64,000 bases of DNA from Prochlorococcus sp. AG-388-A01 (GCA_003279945.1 QCGK01000001.1:1-64000), one strand, 5' to 3'; positions 16,662 to 23,895 are shown, counted from the first letter of the stretch. Numbers and translations are program-made. The notes: generated by a model not told the origin, from the sequence alone.

Positions 16662-16692
16662 ATCTCCTTTTTAATTAAAGGAGATTTTTTTT
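16662..16692 (+). terminator. Intrinsic terminator after the structured RNA
   Basis: ATCTCCTTT (16662-16670), loop TTAATT, AAAGGAGAT (16677-16685), followed by seven Ts. It is a nine-bp perfect stem and one of the clearest terminators in the window. Confidence 0.9.
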
Positions 16693-16722
16693 GCATAACT
16701 ATATTTATAAATCTGGAGGTTT

Positions 16723-16750
16723 TGGAATCACTTAAAAAAAAAAGAACAAA
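16723..16750 (+). promoter_or_regulatory. Bipartite GGAATC-N13-AGAACA element, site 6
   Basis: GGAATC at 16724-16729 and AGAACA at 16743-16748, 13 bases apart, 29 bases before the ATG at 16777 and 30 bases after a strong terminator. Confidence 0.6.
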
Positions 16751-16776
16751 TAGAAAATGTACACAAATTTATTCCA

Positions 16777-17127
16777 ATGAAATTAAAGGCATTTTCTAAA
16801 AGAGCACTTACAATTTTTGCTGCCTCTTTAACTATTTTCACTTCACCATCATTTGCAAAATCAGAATACATGGGTAAAGCTTATGCCATTGGTGCACAAG
16901 CCGGGGCTGAGTGTCATGCTGATAAAGGAATTATTTATAGAAGCGATGTAAATATAATGACCAAACATTTATTAACTAAGAATAATTATGAACATCTTTA
17001 TGCTTGGCTAAAAACATCAAAAGGTAAAAAAGCAGTTTCCATAGCAAAAAATTATTTAAACAATAATTGTTTAATGGACAAAGGTCAGGCATTAAGAGCC
17101 GTTAAAGAATACTATAAATATCTTTAA
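16777..17127 (+). CDS. Small secreted protein, unknown function
   Basis: A 116-residue precursor with a signal peptide (about 1-27, ending SFAKS). The mature part of about 89 residues is helical with two cysteines (AECHADKG and NNNCLMDKG). The pattern, a secreted helical domain with two spaced cysteines and a Tyr-rich end, gives no named family. It is controlled by promoter-like site 6 and followed 55 bases later by the SNase gene. Confidence 0.65.
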   Translation: MKLKAFSKRALTIFAASLTIFTSPSFAKSEYMGKAYAIGAQAGAECHADKGIIYRSDVNIMTKHLLTKNNYEHLYAWLKTSKGKKAVSIAKNYLNNNCLMDKGQALRAVKEYYKYL

Positions 17128-17182
17128 AGTTTTAAATAAGAAATCAATAGATTAAATCTAATCATCAAAGCGAAATTCAAAG

Positions 17183-17563
17183 ATGAATTATTTGCTTATT
17201 ATTTTCTCATTTACCTTTGTAGAAATTCATGCGAAACAAACTCTGTCTTCAGAAATAATTGAAAAATGCTATGACGGAGATACCTGTACTACAAAGAATG
17301 GAGAAAAAATAAGGCTTGCCTGTATAGATGCGCCAGAAATTAAAGGTAAAAATGCTGAACCTATAAAGGCTATAAAATCCAAGGAATTCCTAAACAATTT
17401 GGTTTTAAATAAAAAAGTTTTTATAAAGAGATTTAATACTGATAGATATGGCAGAACTGTTGCGGAACTATTTATAGATGATATTAATATTCAAAAACTT
17501 TTGGTTAATAAGGGATATGCCAAAGTTTATGAACAGTACTCCTATCAATGTGATTGGCCGTAA
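17183..17563 (+). CDS. Exported thermonuclease-family (SNase) nuclease
   Basis: A 126-residue protein with a short signal peptide (about 1-18). The staphylococcal-nuclease fold signature is complete: YDGDTC near residue 31, RLACIDAPE (catalytic Arg and Glu) near 47-55 and DRYGRTVAEL (second Arg) near 92-101. Such enzymes are calcium-dependent phosphodiesterases acting on DNA and RNA. Export suggests nutrient scavenging or breakdown of extracellular DNA. It is compact compared with typical members of about 150 residues. Confidence 0.85.
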   Translation: MNYLLIIFSFTFVEIHAKQTLSSEIIEKCYDGDTCTTKNGEKIRLACIDAPEIKGKNAEPIKAIKSKEFLNNLVLNKKVFIKRFNTDRYGRTVAELFIDDINIQKLLVNKGYAKVYEQYSYQCDWP

Positions 17564-17591
17564 AAAATGGAAAAGGTTTTTGGATAGAAAT

Positions 17592-17750
17592 TTAAGATTT
17601 TTTGGATAAGTTCTGTATTACATAAATATCTTGTGCCTTTGGATATTTTTGCTGAAAAACTTTGATGGCATGATCGGGTGAAATTGCCAAAAGGTTTACT
17701 TTAATTCTGTACTTTTCATCTACCAAACCTGATATAAGAAATTTCTTCAT
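17592..17750 (-). CDS. Short basic protein, unknown function
   Basis: A 52-residue frame starting MKKFLISGLVDEKYRIKVNL and ending QNLSKKS. The frame is uninterrupted, has plausible composition (SPDHAIKVFQQKYPKA) and fills an otherwise empty stretch. It reads like a small alpha/beta domain and resembles the short substrate-processing repeats sometimes annotated only as hypothetical. No family recognised. Confidence 0.5.
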   Translation of the reverse strand: MKKFLISGLVDEKYRIKVNLLAISPDHAIKVFQQKYPKAQDIYVIQNLSKKS

Positions 17751-17864
17751 TTATAAATTCTTTTGTATAAATTCTATCTTCCTGAACATCTCTGCTAGGC
17801 ACTCAATCTACATTTAATAAGAAACTTATATTATAAATTTTCTTAGTAAGAAACCTAATAAATT

Positions 17865-18194
17865 TTATCTAGGCTGCTGGTATATAGATGGCTGACATAA
17901 AATAAATAAAAACCAAATTGCTCCTACGAATGGAATTAGATTTATAAATATCCATGTCCAGCGTTTGCCTGCATCATTAACTCTCCTTATACAGAGGGAA
18001 AGGCCTGGTATTAAAGCTGCAAAAATATAGAGATAATATATGCCCGAAAAGGCTTCTGAAACAAAATAACTTAAAGCTAAAAGCACATAAGAAACTAAAA
18101 GATTAGCAAGTGTTGCCCACCAATAATCATGTCTATTTGATCGACCACGAAAATCAAAAGCTTTTGTCCATAAATTTTTATATGCATTAATCAT
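17865..18194 (-). CDS. DUF805 (YhaH-type) membrane protein
   Basis: A 109-residue protein with the DUF805 signature: an aromatic N-terminus (YKNLWTKAFDFRGRSNRHDYWWATL), three to four hydrophobic segments between about 25 and 100, and the RRVNDAGKRWTW loop followed by PFVGAIW. It is an inner-membrane protein of unknown biochemical function, often present in several copies and linked to stress or mobile regions. Full length for the family. Confidence 0.85.
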   Translation of the reverse strand: MINAYKNLWTKAFDFRGRSNRHDYWWATLANLLVSYVLLALSYFVSEAFSGIYYLYIFAALIPGLSLCIRRVNDAGKRWTWIFINLIPFVGAIWFLFILCQPSIYQQPR

Positions 18195-18410
18195 CTTCTA
18201 TATTAAAAATTTTAAAATATCATACGTTTTAATAAATATTTATGAGTCTTATTATTAAATTGAAAATATTTACTCAAAGTAATAATTGTTTTCAACAGAA
18301 TTAAAATTCAAAAATTGAAAATTGAAATCATATTAATCCTCATGTAAGATATATTCCTCATGTAAGATATATTCCTTATGTAAAATACATATATATTTAA
18401 AATCTAAGAT
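18195..18410. repeat. Intergenic region with three 18-base tandem repeats
   Basis: The unit CCTCATGTAAGATATATT occurs exactly at 18338-18355 and 18356-18373, with a diverged third copy at 18374-18391. The rest is AT-rich without an RNA gene. The repeat sits 20 bases past the stop of the M48 gene, so it would lie in that transcript's 3' end or act as a spacer. Confidence 0.75.
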
Positions 18411-19337
18411 TCAGTTAATTGAAGCACCGCATCCACCACAATATTTATCCTTTAAATCAATACGACTACCGCAATTAGGGCAAAAATCAGATCTTTCAAT
18501 CTTTTCTTGGAATGATCGATTTGTGTTAAGGATTTGATCATAATCCCCACTTTCTTGCCAATTAACAAGTTCAGATGCTCTCATTACTGACCAAGGATGA
18601 GTCATATCTAATGTACTTGCAATTTTAAAAAATTTATTCAAACTATCAAAATCGAGAGCCTCAAAATCTTTGGCTTGTTTTAAAAAAGATTCCTGAAAAG
18701 CTGCATGATTATAGCTTGAAGGAAGGTTTAATTTTATAAAGAAATTAATTGCTGCTTTTTTACTCTGGCATGTTAATAAACCAGCTCTATCGCAAGATAA
18801 TTCAGACATCCTATACCAATGAAGCAAGGCAATTTCAACTCCTGTAGCTGCTACTCCTCCTATCCCAAAAGTTAAATTACCTAATAAATTTGCTACTAGA
18901 GAGAAATTCTGAGCCATTACTGTGTATAGAACATGCCTAGCTTTAATGTGTCCTAATTCATGACCTATCAAGAACATTAATTCATTGTCATCAAGCAAAT
19001 CGATAGCTCCTGATGTTAGAACAATAAAAGGCTTCTCTACACCAGATGTATAGCCATTAATTCTTGGATCAAAACTAATAAATAAGTCTGGAATCTTTTC
19101 GATGTCTAAAATCGCACATGCCTCAGAGTACAGACTATAGACATTTTGCAAATTATCATTATTAATCTTCAAATAGGAGCCAGTGTTTTGCAACCTATCA
19201 ATTCTTTCAAAACTCTTTTCATAAAGTTTCTTGATAATTTTTGGTAAAACTGGAATTGCTTCAAGTTTTTCGAGTGTAGTTTTATCAAAAGGATGCTCAT
19301 ACTCGCGAGAATTTAATTCTCTTATTCGTTTTCTCAT
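18411..19337 (-). CDS. M48-family zinc metalloprotease with C-terminal zinc ribbon
   Basis: A 308-residue protein. HELGH at 126-130 within MFLIGHELGHIKARH is the M48 (HtpX/Ste24) zinc site, and SELSCDRAGLL supplies the third ligand. Hydrophobic stretches around 140-175 may associate with the membrane. The last 24 residues form a zinc ribbon (CPNCGSR...CGGCGASI), an unusual addition for M48 peptidases. It is 13 bases downstream of the zinc-ribbon protein gene at 19351-19893, whose N-terminus has the same kind of ribbon. The pair is probably one operon from promoter site 7. Role: likely membrane-protein quality control; substrate unknown. Confidence 0.85.
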   Translation of the reverse strand: MRKRIRELNSREYEHPFDKTTLEKLEAIPVLPKIIKKLYEKSFERIDRLQNTGSYLKINNDNLQNVYSLYSEACAILDIEKIPDLFISFDPRINGYTSGVEKPFIVLTSGAIDLLDDNELMFLIGHELGHIKARHVLYTVMAQNFSLVANLLGNLTFGIGGVAATGVEIALLHWYRMSELSCDRAGLLTCQSKKAAINFFIKLNLPSSYNHAAFQESFLKQAKDFEALDFDSLNKFFKIASTLDMTHPWSVMRASELVNWQESGDYDQILNTNRSFQEKIERSDFCPNCGSRIDLKDKYCGGCGASIN

Positions 19338-19350
19338 TTTTAATACCTTA

Positions 19351-19893
19351 TTAGTTGCTCAATTTTGAGATGCTTTGTTCAATAAATTCAAAGATTTTCT
19401 TGGGAGCCTTATATTGCTCATAAACTCCATAAGCTGTTGACACAGCCAAAGGCCAAAGGACAAACCAACTAGTTGCTCCAGTAGCTACTTTACCGAGCCA
19501 ATGACCTTGGCCTATTTCAACTTGAAGAGATTCATTTGTTTGTTCAAACTTGATGCTTAATGCCGTAGACATCCCAACGAATCTTCTCCAGTTACCTTTT
19601 TTTCTAATTTGCAGAACTGTGGTTGTTAAATTTTTAATTCTTTGAACTTCAAACTGGTTCTCTGAATTTAACCAATATTCTGTTTTATCAATAAGATTCT
19701 CTGAATCTTCAGAAGAAACTTCATAAATCTTTGATTGAACCGTTTGACCAGAAGAGCTTTCATTAACATTCGAATTTCCAGCTGTATGGCTACCAGATGC
19801 AGCACCACAATGAGTACAAAATCTAGCGCTTTTACTGATTTCATTTCCACAGGATGAACAGAACATTGTATTTTTAGAAATTGTAGTTTCCAT
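19351..19893 (-). CDS. Zinc-ribbon protein, partner of the M48 protease
   Basis: A 180-residue protein whose N-terminus is a zinc ribbon (FCSSCGNEISKS, FCTHCGAASG; residues about 11-33). A Ser/Gly-rich linker follows, then an alpha/beta domain (about 60-140) and a short hydrophobic segment near 137-155 (TSWFVLWPLAVSTAYGVY). It is the first gene of a two-gene operon with the M48 protease and is preceded by the shared leader hairpin and promoter-like site 7. The domain after the ribbon is not recognised. Confidence 0.7.
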   Translation of the reverse strand: METTISKNTMFCSSCGNEISKSARFCTHCGAASGSHTAGNSNVNESSSGQTVQSKIYEVSSEDSENLIDKTEYWLNSENQFEVQRIKNLTTTVLQIRKKGNWRRFVGMSTALSIKFEQTNESLQVEIGQGHWLGKVATGATSWFVLWPLAVSTAYGVYEQYKAPKKIFEFIEQSISKLSN

Positions 19894-19900
19894 TTTTTTT

Positions 19901-19947
19901 TGATGATTGTGGGGTCGTCCCCCGTTACATATTTCTTTAGTTCTGAA
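19901..19947 (-). repeat. Shared leader with GGGG/CCCC hairpin (copy B)
   Basis: Reading leftward this is nearly the same 45-base sequence as 16064-16110, including the promoter second box and the GGGG-GACGA-CCCC hairpin (one base differs in the loop region). It ends just before the start codon of the zinc-ribbon gene. Confidence 0.7.
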
Positions 19948-19965
19948 TAAATTTAAGCGATTCCA
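19938..19965 (-). promoter_or_regulatory. Bipartite GGAATC-N14-AGAACT element, site 7 (minus strand)
   Basis: On the minus strand, GGAATC (complement of 19959-19964) is followed 14 bases later by AGAACT (complement of 19939-19944), 45 bases before the ATG at 19893. This is the only copy facing left, and it still points at its gene. Confidence 0.65.
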
Positions 19966-20318
19966 AAATTATTTCTCAAAGTCTTGATCTCTGCTCACTC
20001 ACCTTATGCATTACTTCACTACTCATCTAACCAATCAGTTTTAAACAATATACTTACCATCACCCTAAAGGTACCTATATACAGTGAGTGCATTATGTTT
20101 TTACACACATACCCTCGTATCAGAAATAAGAAGTTTAGTTGTAGTTGAGAGTGGTTTATTTTCAGTACTTACAATTATGATTTACACACATCCAGTAAGT
20201 AGTTACCACTCAATTTCTTGTCTTTTACCTTTTCTCCCCATGTATTATGATGGGGTTTCGTAATCGATTGCAATAACTGGGATCTGAGATATGATAAAAA
20301 TCCTTATATTTAGAATTC

Positions 20319-20705
20319 ATGCCGATAAAAATCTTTCTAATACCCTTATTATTAGTCTTCTACCAAATACCTCTGAAGGCTAATGATCACACCTTTGAAA
20401 GCTGGAACGCTAAACAGTGGGAAGATTATCCTTTTGAATGTGTAGAGACAGGATCAACACCAGAATATACAAGGTGCTACGCAGAGAAGGCAAATAAAAG
20501 AGACTGGGATTTAAGGGAAGAATTGAATGATGAAAAACTTTGGAAAGACTGGATGAGTGCAAGACGCAGGATATGTCATCACTACAAGTCAAAACATTTT
20601 GGTCAGGGAACAGTTAAACCCCTAATGGTAATTTCATGTGAAATGAGACTAAATACCGAAGCCACCAGATACTGTATCAATGGTGAAGATAAGCAATGCG
20701 GATAA
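20319..20705 (+). CDS. Secreted LprI-like (DUF1311) protein
   Basis: A 128-residue precursor with a signal peptide (about 1-21). The mature part has four to five cysteines in the order expected for the lysozyme-inhibitor LprI-like family: ECVETGSTPEYTRCYAEKANKRD, a W-x4-RR-x-C motif and a C-terminal SCEMRLNTEATRYC. The family includes inhibitors of host lysozyme, though in a free-living cyanobacterium the target is unknown. The match is by pattern, and the C-terminal CINGEDKQC tail is extra. Confidence 0.6.
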   Translation: MPIKIFLIPLLLVFYQIPLKANDHTFESWNAKQWEDYPFECVETGSTPEYTRCYAEKANKRDWDLREELNDEKLWKDWMSARRRICHHYKSKHFGQGTVKPLMVISCEMRLNTEATRYCINGEDKQCG

Positions 20706-20742
20706 AAACAATCTTATAGTTTTAAATAGCTTGTATTAATTA

Positions 20743-20931
20743 ATGTCATTATCGTCATACCGCATGCATAAAATTTATCTTGCAGCAATCATGAATTATG
20801 GTCTTGGTTCTGATGATCCAGAAGAGTTGGCCTATTACAAGAAGCTAAGAAAAGAAATGGATGAGATAGAGAAGGATGCCGTTAAAAAAGGAATACCCCT
20901 TACTTGGGATATTCCTGATGGAATTGATTAA
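20743..20931 (+). CDS. Small charged protein, unknown function
   Basis: A 62-residue, largely helical protein (YYKKLRKEMDEIEKDAVKKG) ending in an acidic tail. It shares the helix-K/E pattern and a terminal tryptophan-proline or tryptophan-asparagine segment with the 21984-22247 product, hinting at a common small family. Its stop overlaps the next ATG (TAATG), which suggests translational coupling. Confidence 0.55.
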   Translation: MSLSSYRMHKIYLAAIMNYGLGSDDPEELAYYKKLRKEMDEIEKDAVKKGIPLTWDIPDGID

Positions 20932-21026
20932 TGAATCTAAATACTTTTTTATTAATTGATGGAAGTTTGATGCTTATTGGTCTGCCTTTGCTGATGATTC
21001 TCAAGGGCAAAAAGAAGACTCCCTAA
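20931..21026 (+). CDS. 31-residue membrane peptide
   Basis: A frame of 31 residues with a hydrophobic core (LMLIGLPLLMILKG) followed by KKKTP, consistent with one membrane span and a basic cytoplasmic tail. The ATG overlaps the stop of the upstream gene, a strong sign of coupled translation. It ends two bases before the stop of the convergent SIMPL-domain gene. Confidence 0.5.
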   Translation: MNLNTFLLIDGSLMLIGLPLLMILKGKKKTP

Positions 21027-21027
21027 G

Positions 21028-21813
21028 TTACTTCTTAACAGCAAAAGTTACTCCCATAACCGCAGTAATGTCTTTCTTGATAGTGGTGGTGTCATAAGAT
21101 CCCCAACTACTTACCTTGGTGGAATTCGGAACTGTTATCTGAAAAACTCCAGTATTCACTCTCTTTAAACCACCTACTTCAGAGCCTGCCTGAAGAGCAA
21201 TAGCTTCAGCCCTAACTCTGGCATCCTTTGCTGCCTTCGCAAGCATATCAACTCGTTTATCAGCCAGCTTTGAATAGGTGAATTCAGGACGGCTTGGTTT
21301 CACCCTTACCCCTTTACCAAGCAATTCTGTTATCTGACTATGAGTCTTCTGGATGTTATAAACATCCCTACTTTCAATCTCAATATTCTGATAAGTAATC
21401 CATTCAGTTCTAATGATTTCATTAGTCTTGGGATTCCTAGTTTTATATTCACTGATACTCGCAGGTCCAAGATAAACATCCTGCTTTACACTATCTTCAA
21501 TTCCATTGGCTTTAAGGAATTCCATTGTCTTATTAATGGACTGCTTATGCTTGGTGAATGAGTCAATCTGAGTTTTACCTGAGGTCTTTACCTGGACTGA
21601 CCATTTTGCAATATCACTCTCAAAACTCTCAGTACTTGCACCCGTAACAGTGATAGTATTCTCAACCGTTCTGAACCCTCTCACAAGGACCTTGGAGGCG
21701 CCTATAAAACCTCCGAGAGATAAGACAGCCATTGCGAAAACAAGTGGCGGGGTGCGGCGTATAACGCCCAGAGAATCGACTGGCAGCGACCTGAGTCTCT
21801 TAATAATTTTCAT
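21028..21813 (-). CDS. SIMPL-domain (DUF541) protein, membrane anchored
   Basis: A 261-residue protein with one membrane segment at about 24-45, then a SIMPL domain from about 50 to the end (ITVTGASTESFESDIAKWSVQVK, RAEAIALQAGSEVGGLKRVN, TAVMGVTFAVKK). Family members occur in the periplasm or outer envelope and have been linked to oxidative stress. The 5' end around 21730-21800 is markedly more GC-rich (GGCGGGGTGCGGCG) than the surrounding DNA, which could reflect transfer from a higher-GC relative such as Synechococcus. Confidence 0.85.
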   Translation of the reverse strand: MKIIKRLRSLPVDSLGVIRRTPPLVFAMAVLSLGGFIGASKVLVRGFRTVENTITVTGASTESFESDIAKWSVQVKTSGKTQIDSFTKHKQSINKTMEFLKANGIEDSVKQDVYLGPASISEYKTRNPKTNEIIRTEWITYQNIEIESRDVYNIQKTHSQITELLGKGVRVKPSRPEFTYSKLADKRVDMLAKAAKDARVRAEAIALQAGSEVGGLKRVNTGVFQITVPNSTKVSSWGSYDTTTIKKDITAVMGVTFAVKK

Positions 21814-21983
21814 TGTCTATCAGTATGTGTGTAGGAGCTTTTTAACAGCTGAACCGAAAGAAAAATATTAGAAAAATCCCTGACTTTTATTCCTTCAGTT
21901 CTATCTGGCCATTAATGGAAACATCTAAGTTGGATGTGCCAATTTAAGAGTCGGTTACTAATATTGCCAAACGAAATAATGAT

Positions 21984-22247
21984 TTGCAAGAAGTATATTT
22001 GTATTATGAGAATAGTTTTTCAGAGCTAAACAAAATATTTAAAATAAATGAACTCGATAAGCTAACTATGGAATTATTTACAAGAGAAACGATTGGGAAC
22101 TATACGAGTGATCCTTACGCAAAGAATGACCATAAATATTCCAAAGAAATGCAAGAAATAAGAAAAGAACTACGCAAACTAGATCAAGAAACTAAAAAAG
22201 ATGGAGGGGTTGTTGACTGGAACCATATGTTGAATGATTTTATGTGA
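21984..22247 (+). CDS. Small charged protein, unknown function
   Basis: An 87-residue helical protein starting at TTG 21984, rich in Lys and Glu (KEMQEIRKELRKLDQETKKDGG) with a final VDWNHMLNDF. The C-terminal 35 residues resemble the 20743-20931 product. Function unknown. The start codon is uncertain; the shared region begins only near residue 50. Confidence 0.45.
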   Translation: MQEVYLYYENSFSELNKIFKINELDKLTMELFTRETIGNYTSDPYAKNDHKYSKEMQEIRKELRKLDQETKKDGGVVDWNHMLNDFM

Positions 22248-22267
22248 TGGTTAAAAAAAATTCTCAT

Positions 22268-22819
22268 CTAATCCCATCCATAAGGAAAGAATTTACTGCA
22301 TCCACCTGAATCAATAAAGAATCCTTCTGTAGCATCAATAATAGTTTTCATTTCTTTTGATAATTTCTGTCTTCCATATTGTCCCTCTTCTGTAAAAGGA
22401 ATTGAGTAGTAATAACTTTGAGAAAGTTGCGGCATCAATGCTCTAAATTTTCCAGATTTTCTATCTTCTTTTGAAGTCGCTCTTGCTAGTTGATTGCCAA
22501 CAAAATTCATAAAATGTCCTGTACCTATTTCTTTTGTATTTTTTGTTCTTTCCTGAAAGGTTTTTTCTTCGTTTAACAATTCAGGTGAATATGATCTTGC
22601 AGTGTAATACTGACCTCCATATCCATTCCAGATACCTACATAGAAACCTAGAGAAGGTTTATTTTTATAATTTAGTGACCCTATCCCACCGGCGGAACCA
22701 GTATATTTCAAAGTTATATTTACATCTGGTTCTACTTCACTTGTAAGAGTACAAATTTCTTTAGCCATTACTGGAGAAATAAAACCCAATAAAAGCGATA
22801 GGAGGAATAAGCGTTTCAT
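22268..22819 (-). CDS. Secreted protein, unknown function
   Basis: A 183-residue precursor with a signal peptide (about 1-19, MKRLFLLSLLLGFISPVMAK). The mature part is beta-rich with two cysteines (EICTLTSEVEPDVNITLKYTG and GGCSKFFPYGWD) and Gly/Tyr-rich loops. It is the last gene of a minus-strand unit 23843-22268 of four closely spaced genes. No family recognised. Confidence 0.6.
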   Translation of the reverse strand: MKRLFLLSLLLGFISPVMAKEICTLTSEVEPDVNITLKYTGSAGGIGSLNYKNKPSLGFYVGIWNGYGGQYYTARSYSPELLNEEKTFQERTKNTKEIGTGHFMNFVGNQLARATSKEDRKSGKFRALMPQLSQSYYYSIPFTEEGQYGRQKLSKEMKTIIDATEGFFIDSGGCSKFFPYGWD

Positions 22820-22828
22820 TTCTATCTC

Positions 22829-23242
22829 TTAAAGGCCTGGATAAATTCCACTCCGTTCAGCCGAATCAGGAGTGGAAACAATACACAAGGAAATACCTGA
22901 TATTTTCCCTTTATCTACAAAAGCATAAGCGACTCCAAGAAGATTAGATTTATCGCCTTGTGCCATGATGAGGCAATCTGTATGACCATAGCCTGGGCAG
23001 ACACCTAATTCGGCATAAACAGAACTTTTAGTTTTTTTTATTGTTTCAAGTTTCGGTCTGATATATTCAATGAATTCATCTTTGGAATTCATATCGGTCA
23101 AGACTTTTTGTGAATAGCATGAGAAATCTTCTGACGAAAACGATTCAAACTCAGATGAATCAAGAGTATGAATCATTTTCGCGTAGATACTCAAAGCGTC
23201 CTTTTCTGTAAGTTGATAAGTTTTGTCCTCCAAGGGTTTCAT
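22829..23242 (-). CDS. Cytoplasmic protein, unknown function
   Basis: A 137-residue protein with a helical N-terminal part and a beta-rich C-terminal part containing three or four cysteines (GVCPGYGHTDC, ISLCIVSTP). The first codons overlap the stop of the upstream gene by 4 bases, so the two are translationally coupled. It lacks a signal peptide although both neighbours have one. No family recognised. Confidence 0.6.
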   Translation of the reverse strand: MKPLEDKTYQLTEKDALSIYAKMIHTLDSSEFESFSSEDFSCYSQKVLTDMNSKDEFIEYIRPKLETIKKTKSSVYAELGVCPGYGHTDCLIMAQGDKSNLLGVAYAFVDKGKISGISLCIVSTPDSAERSGIYPGL

Positions 23243-23556
23243 TTATCCTTTTTTACTTCAGGGAAACAATCTGGAAAGATATCTAGGACTTTCCCAATAG
23301 CATTCATTTGATCTTCTTGTGTGGTTTGTTTATTGCTATGAGCACGTTCATGGAGGTTTAGAGCAAATCCCAGCATATCTATTTTTTGTTTCATAGTTAT
23401 GTGGTTACGATCTACTGCATAGCAGACAGAAAGAACTTGACCAAGGAGTATTTTATTAGTTTTAATATCACTCATTTCAGATGAAACTTTTTCATTGGCA
23501 TGAACAGCATTAGGCAATGCAAGAGCAGCCAGTAGTGGGAGCAGTAGGGGTTTCAA
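23239..23556 (-). CDS. Small exported protein, unknown function
   Basis: A 105-residue precursor with a signal peptide (about 1-20, ending VHANEK). The mature part is helical with two cysteines (LSVCYAVDRNHITMKQK and IFPDCFPEVKK). The stop overlaps the next start by 4 bases and its ATG is 2 bases from the preceding DUF3764-like gene, within a compact operon. Confidence 0.6.
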   Translation of the reverse strand: MKPLLLPLLAALALPNAVHANEKVSSEMSDIKTNKILLGQVLSVCYAVDRNHITMKQKIDMLGFALNLHERAHSNKQTTQEDQMNAIGKVLDIFPDCFPEVKKDK

Positions 23557-23558
23557 AA

Positions 23559-23843
23559 TTATTCAGAAATCCAGCGGTTAATTATTGTCCCTTCATAAAT
23601 ATGACCGGATGCTTCAACTATTGGTTTTGTTTCTGGGTTAACAAAGATGTCATAACAAGTATTTACTGGTCCTTGAAACATAACTGTTGCTCTTTTAGGG
23701 TCTTCTAATGATTTGCCAATATAAAAAGTTTTTACTCCCATATCTTTAAACATGGACTGTTGTTCAGGAGCATTCATATGAGCCTCATATTCTTCAAAAG
23801 TATTACTTAATTTGAAATCTAAAACAGTTGTTTCAATTGACAT
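23559..23843 (-). CDS. DUF3764-like protein (copy 1)
   Basis: A 94-residue protein beginning MSIETTVLDFKLSNTFEEYE and ending VNPETKPIVEASGHIYEGTII. It is a clear paralogue of the product at 24300-24578 (start, EDP/NPE-KP-IE-SGHIY block). This short alpha/beta family of unknown function is common in Prochlorococcus and probably dimeric like other ferredoxin-like folds. Its upstream DNA is also duplicated (23844-23925 with 24579-24660), and a hairpin plus U-run lies directly in front of the start codon. Confidence 0.7.
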   Translation of the reverse strand: MSIETTVLDFKLSNTFEEYEAHMNAPEQQSMFKDMGVKTFYIGKSLEDPKRATVMFQGPVNTCYDIFVNPETKPIVEASGHIYEGTIINRWISE

Positions 23844-23845
23844 AA

Positions 23846-23868
23846 AAAAAGGAGCTAATTGCCCCTTA
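23846..23868 (-). promoter_or_regulatory. Start-proximal hairpin with U-run (copy 1)
   Basis: In the minus-strand transcript AAGGGGC pairs with GCTCCTT (one G-U pair) around an AATTA loop, followed by seven Us directly against the ATG of the 23559-23843 gene. The second copy at 24581-24604 keeps the pairing with a base change, which supports an RNA structure (attenuator or terminator). Confidence 0.55.
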
Positions 23869-23895
23869 TTTTAGATCGACTGTCAATCAATAAAA

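Larger units (their letters stand above)
19894..20318. other. Intergenic region with promoter element, shared leader and a hairpin
   Basis: About 425 bases. The left end carries the minus-strand leader and promoter of the zinc-ribbon operon (19901-19965). The middle shows no gene; TTACACACAT occurs twice (near 20102 and 20174). CCCCAT...ATGGGG at 20236-20255 forms a six-bp hairpin that could terminate transcription entering from either side. Confidence 0.5.
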
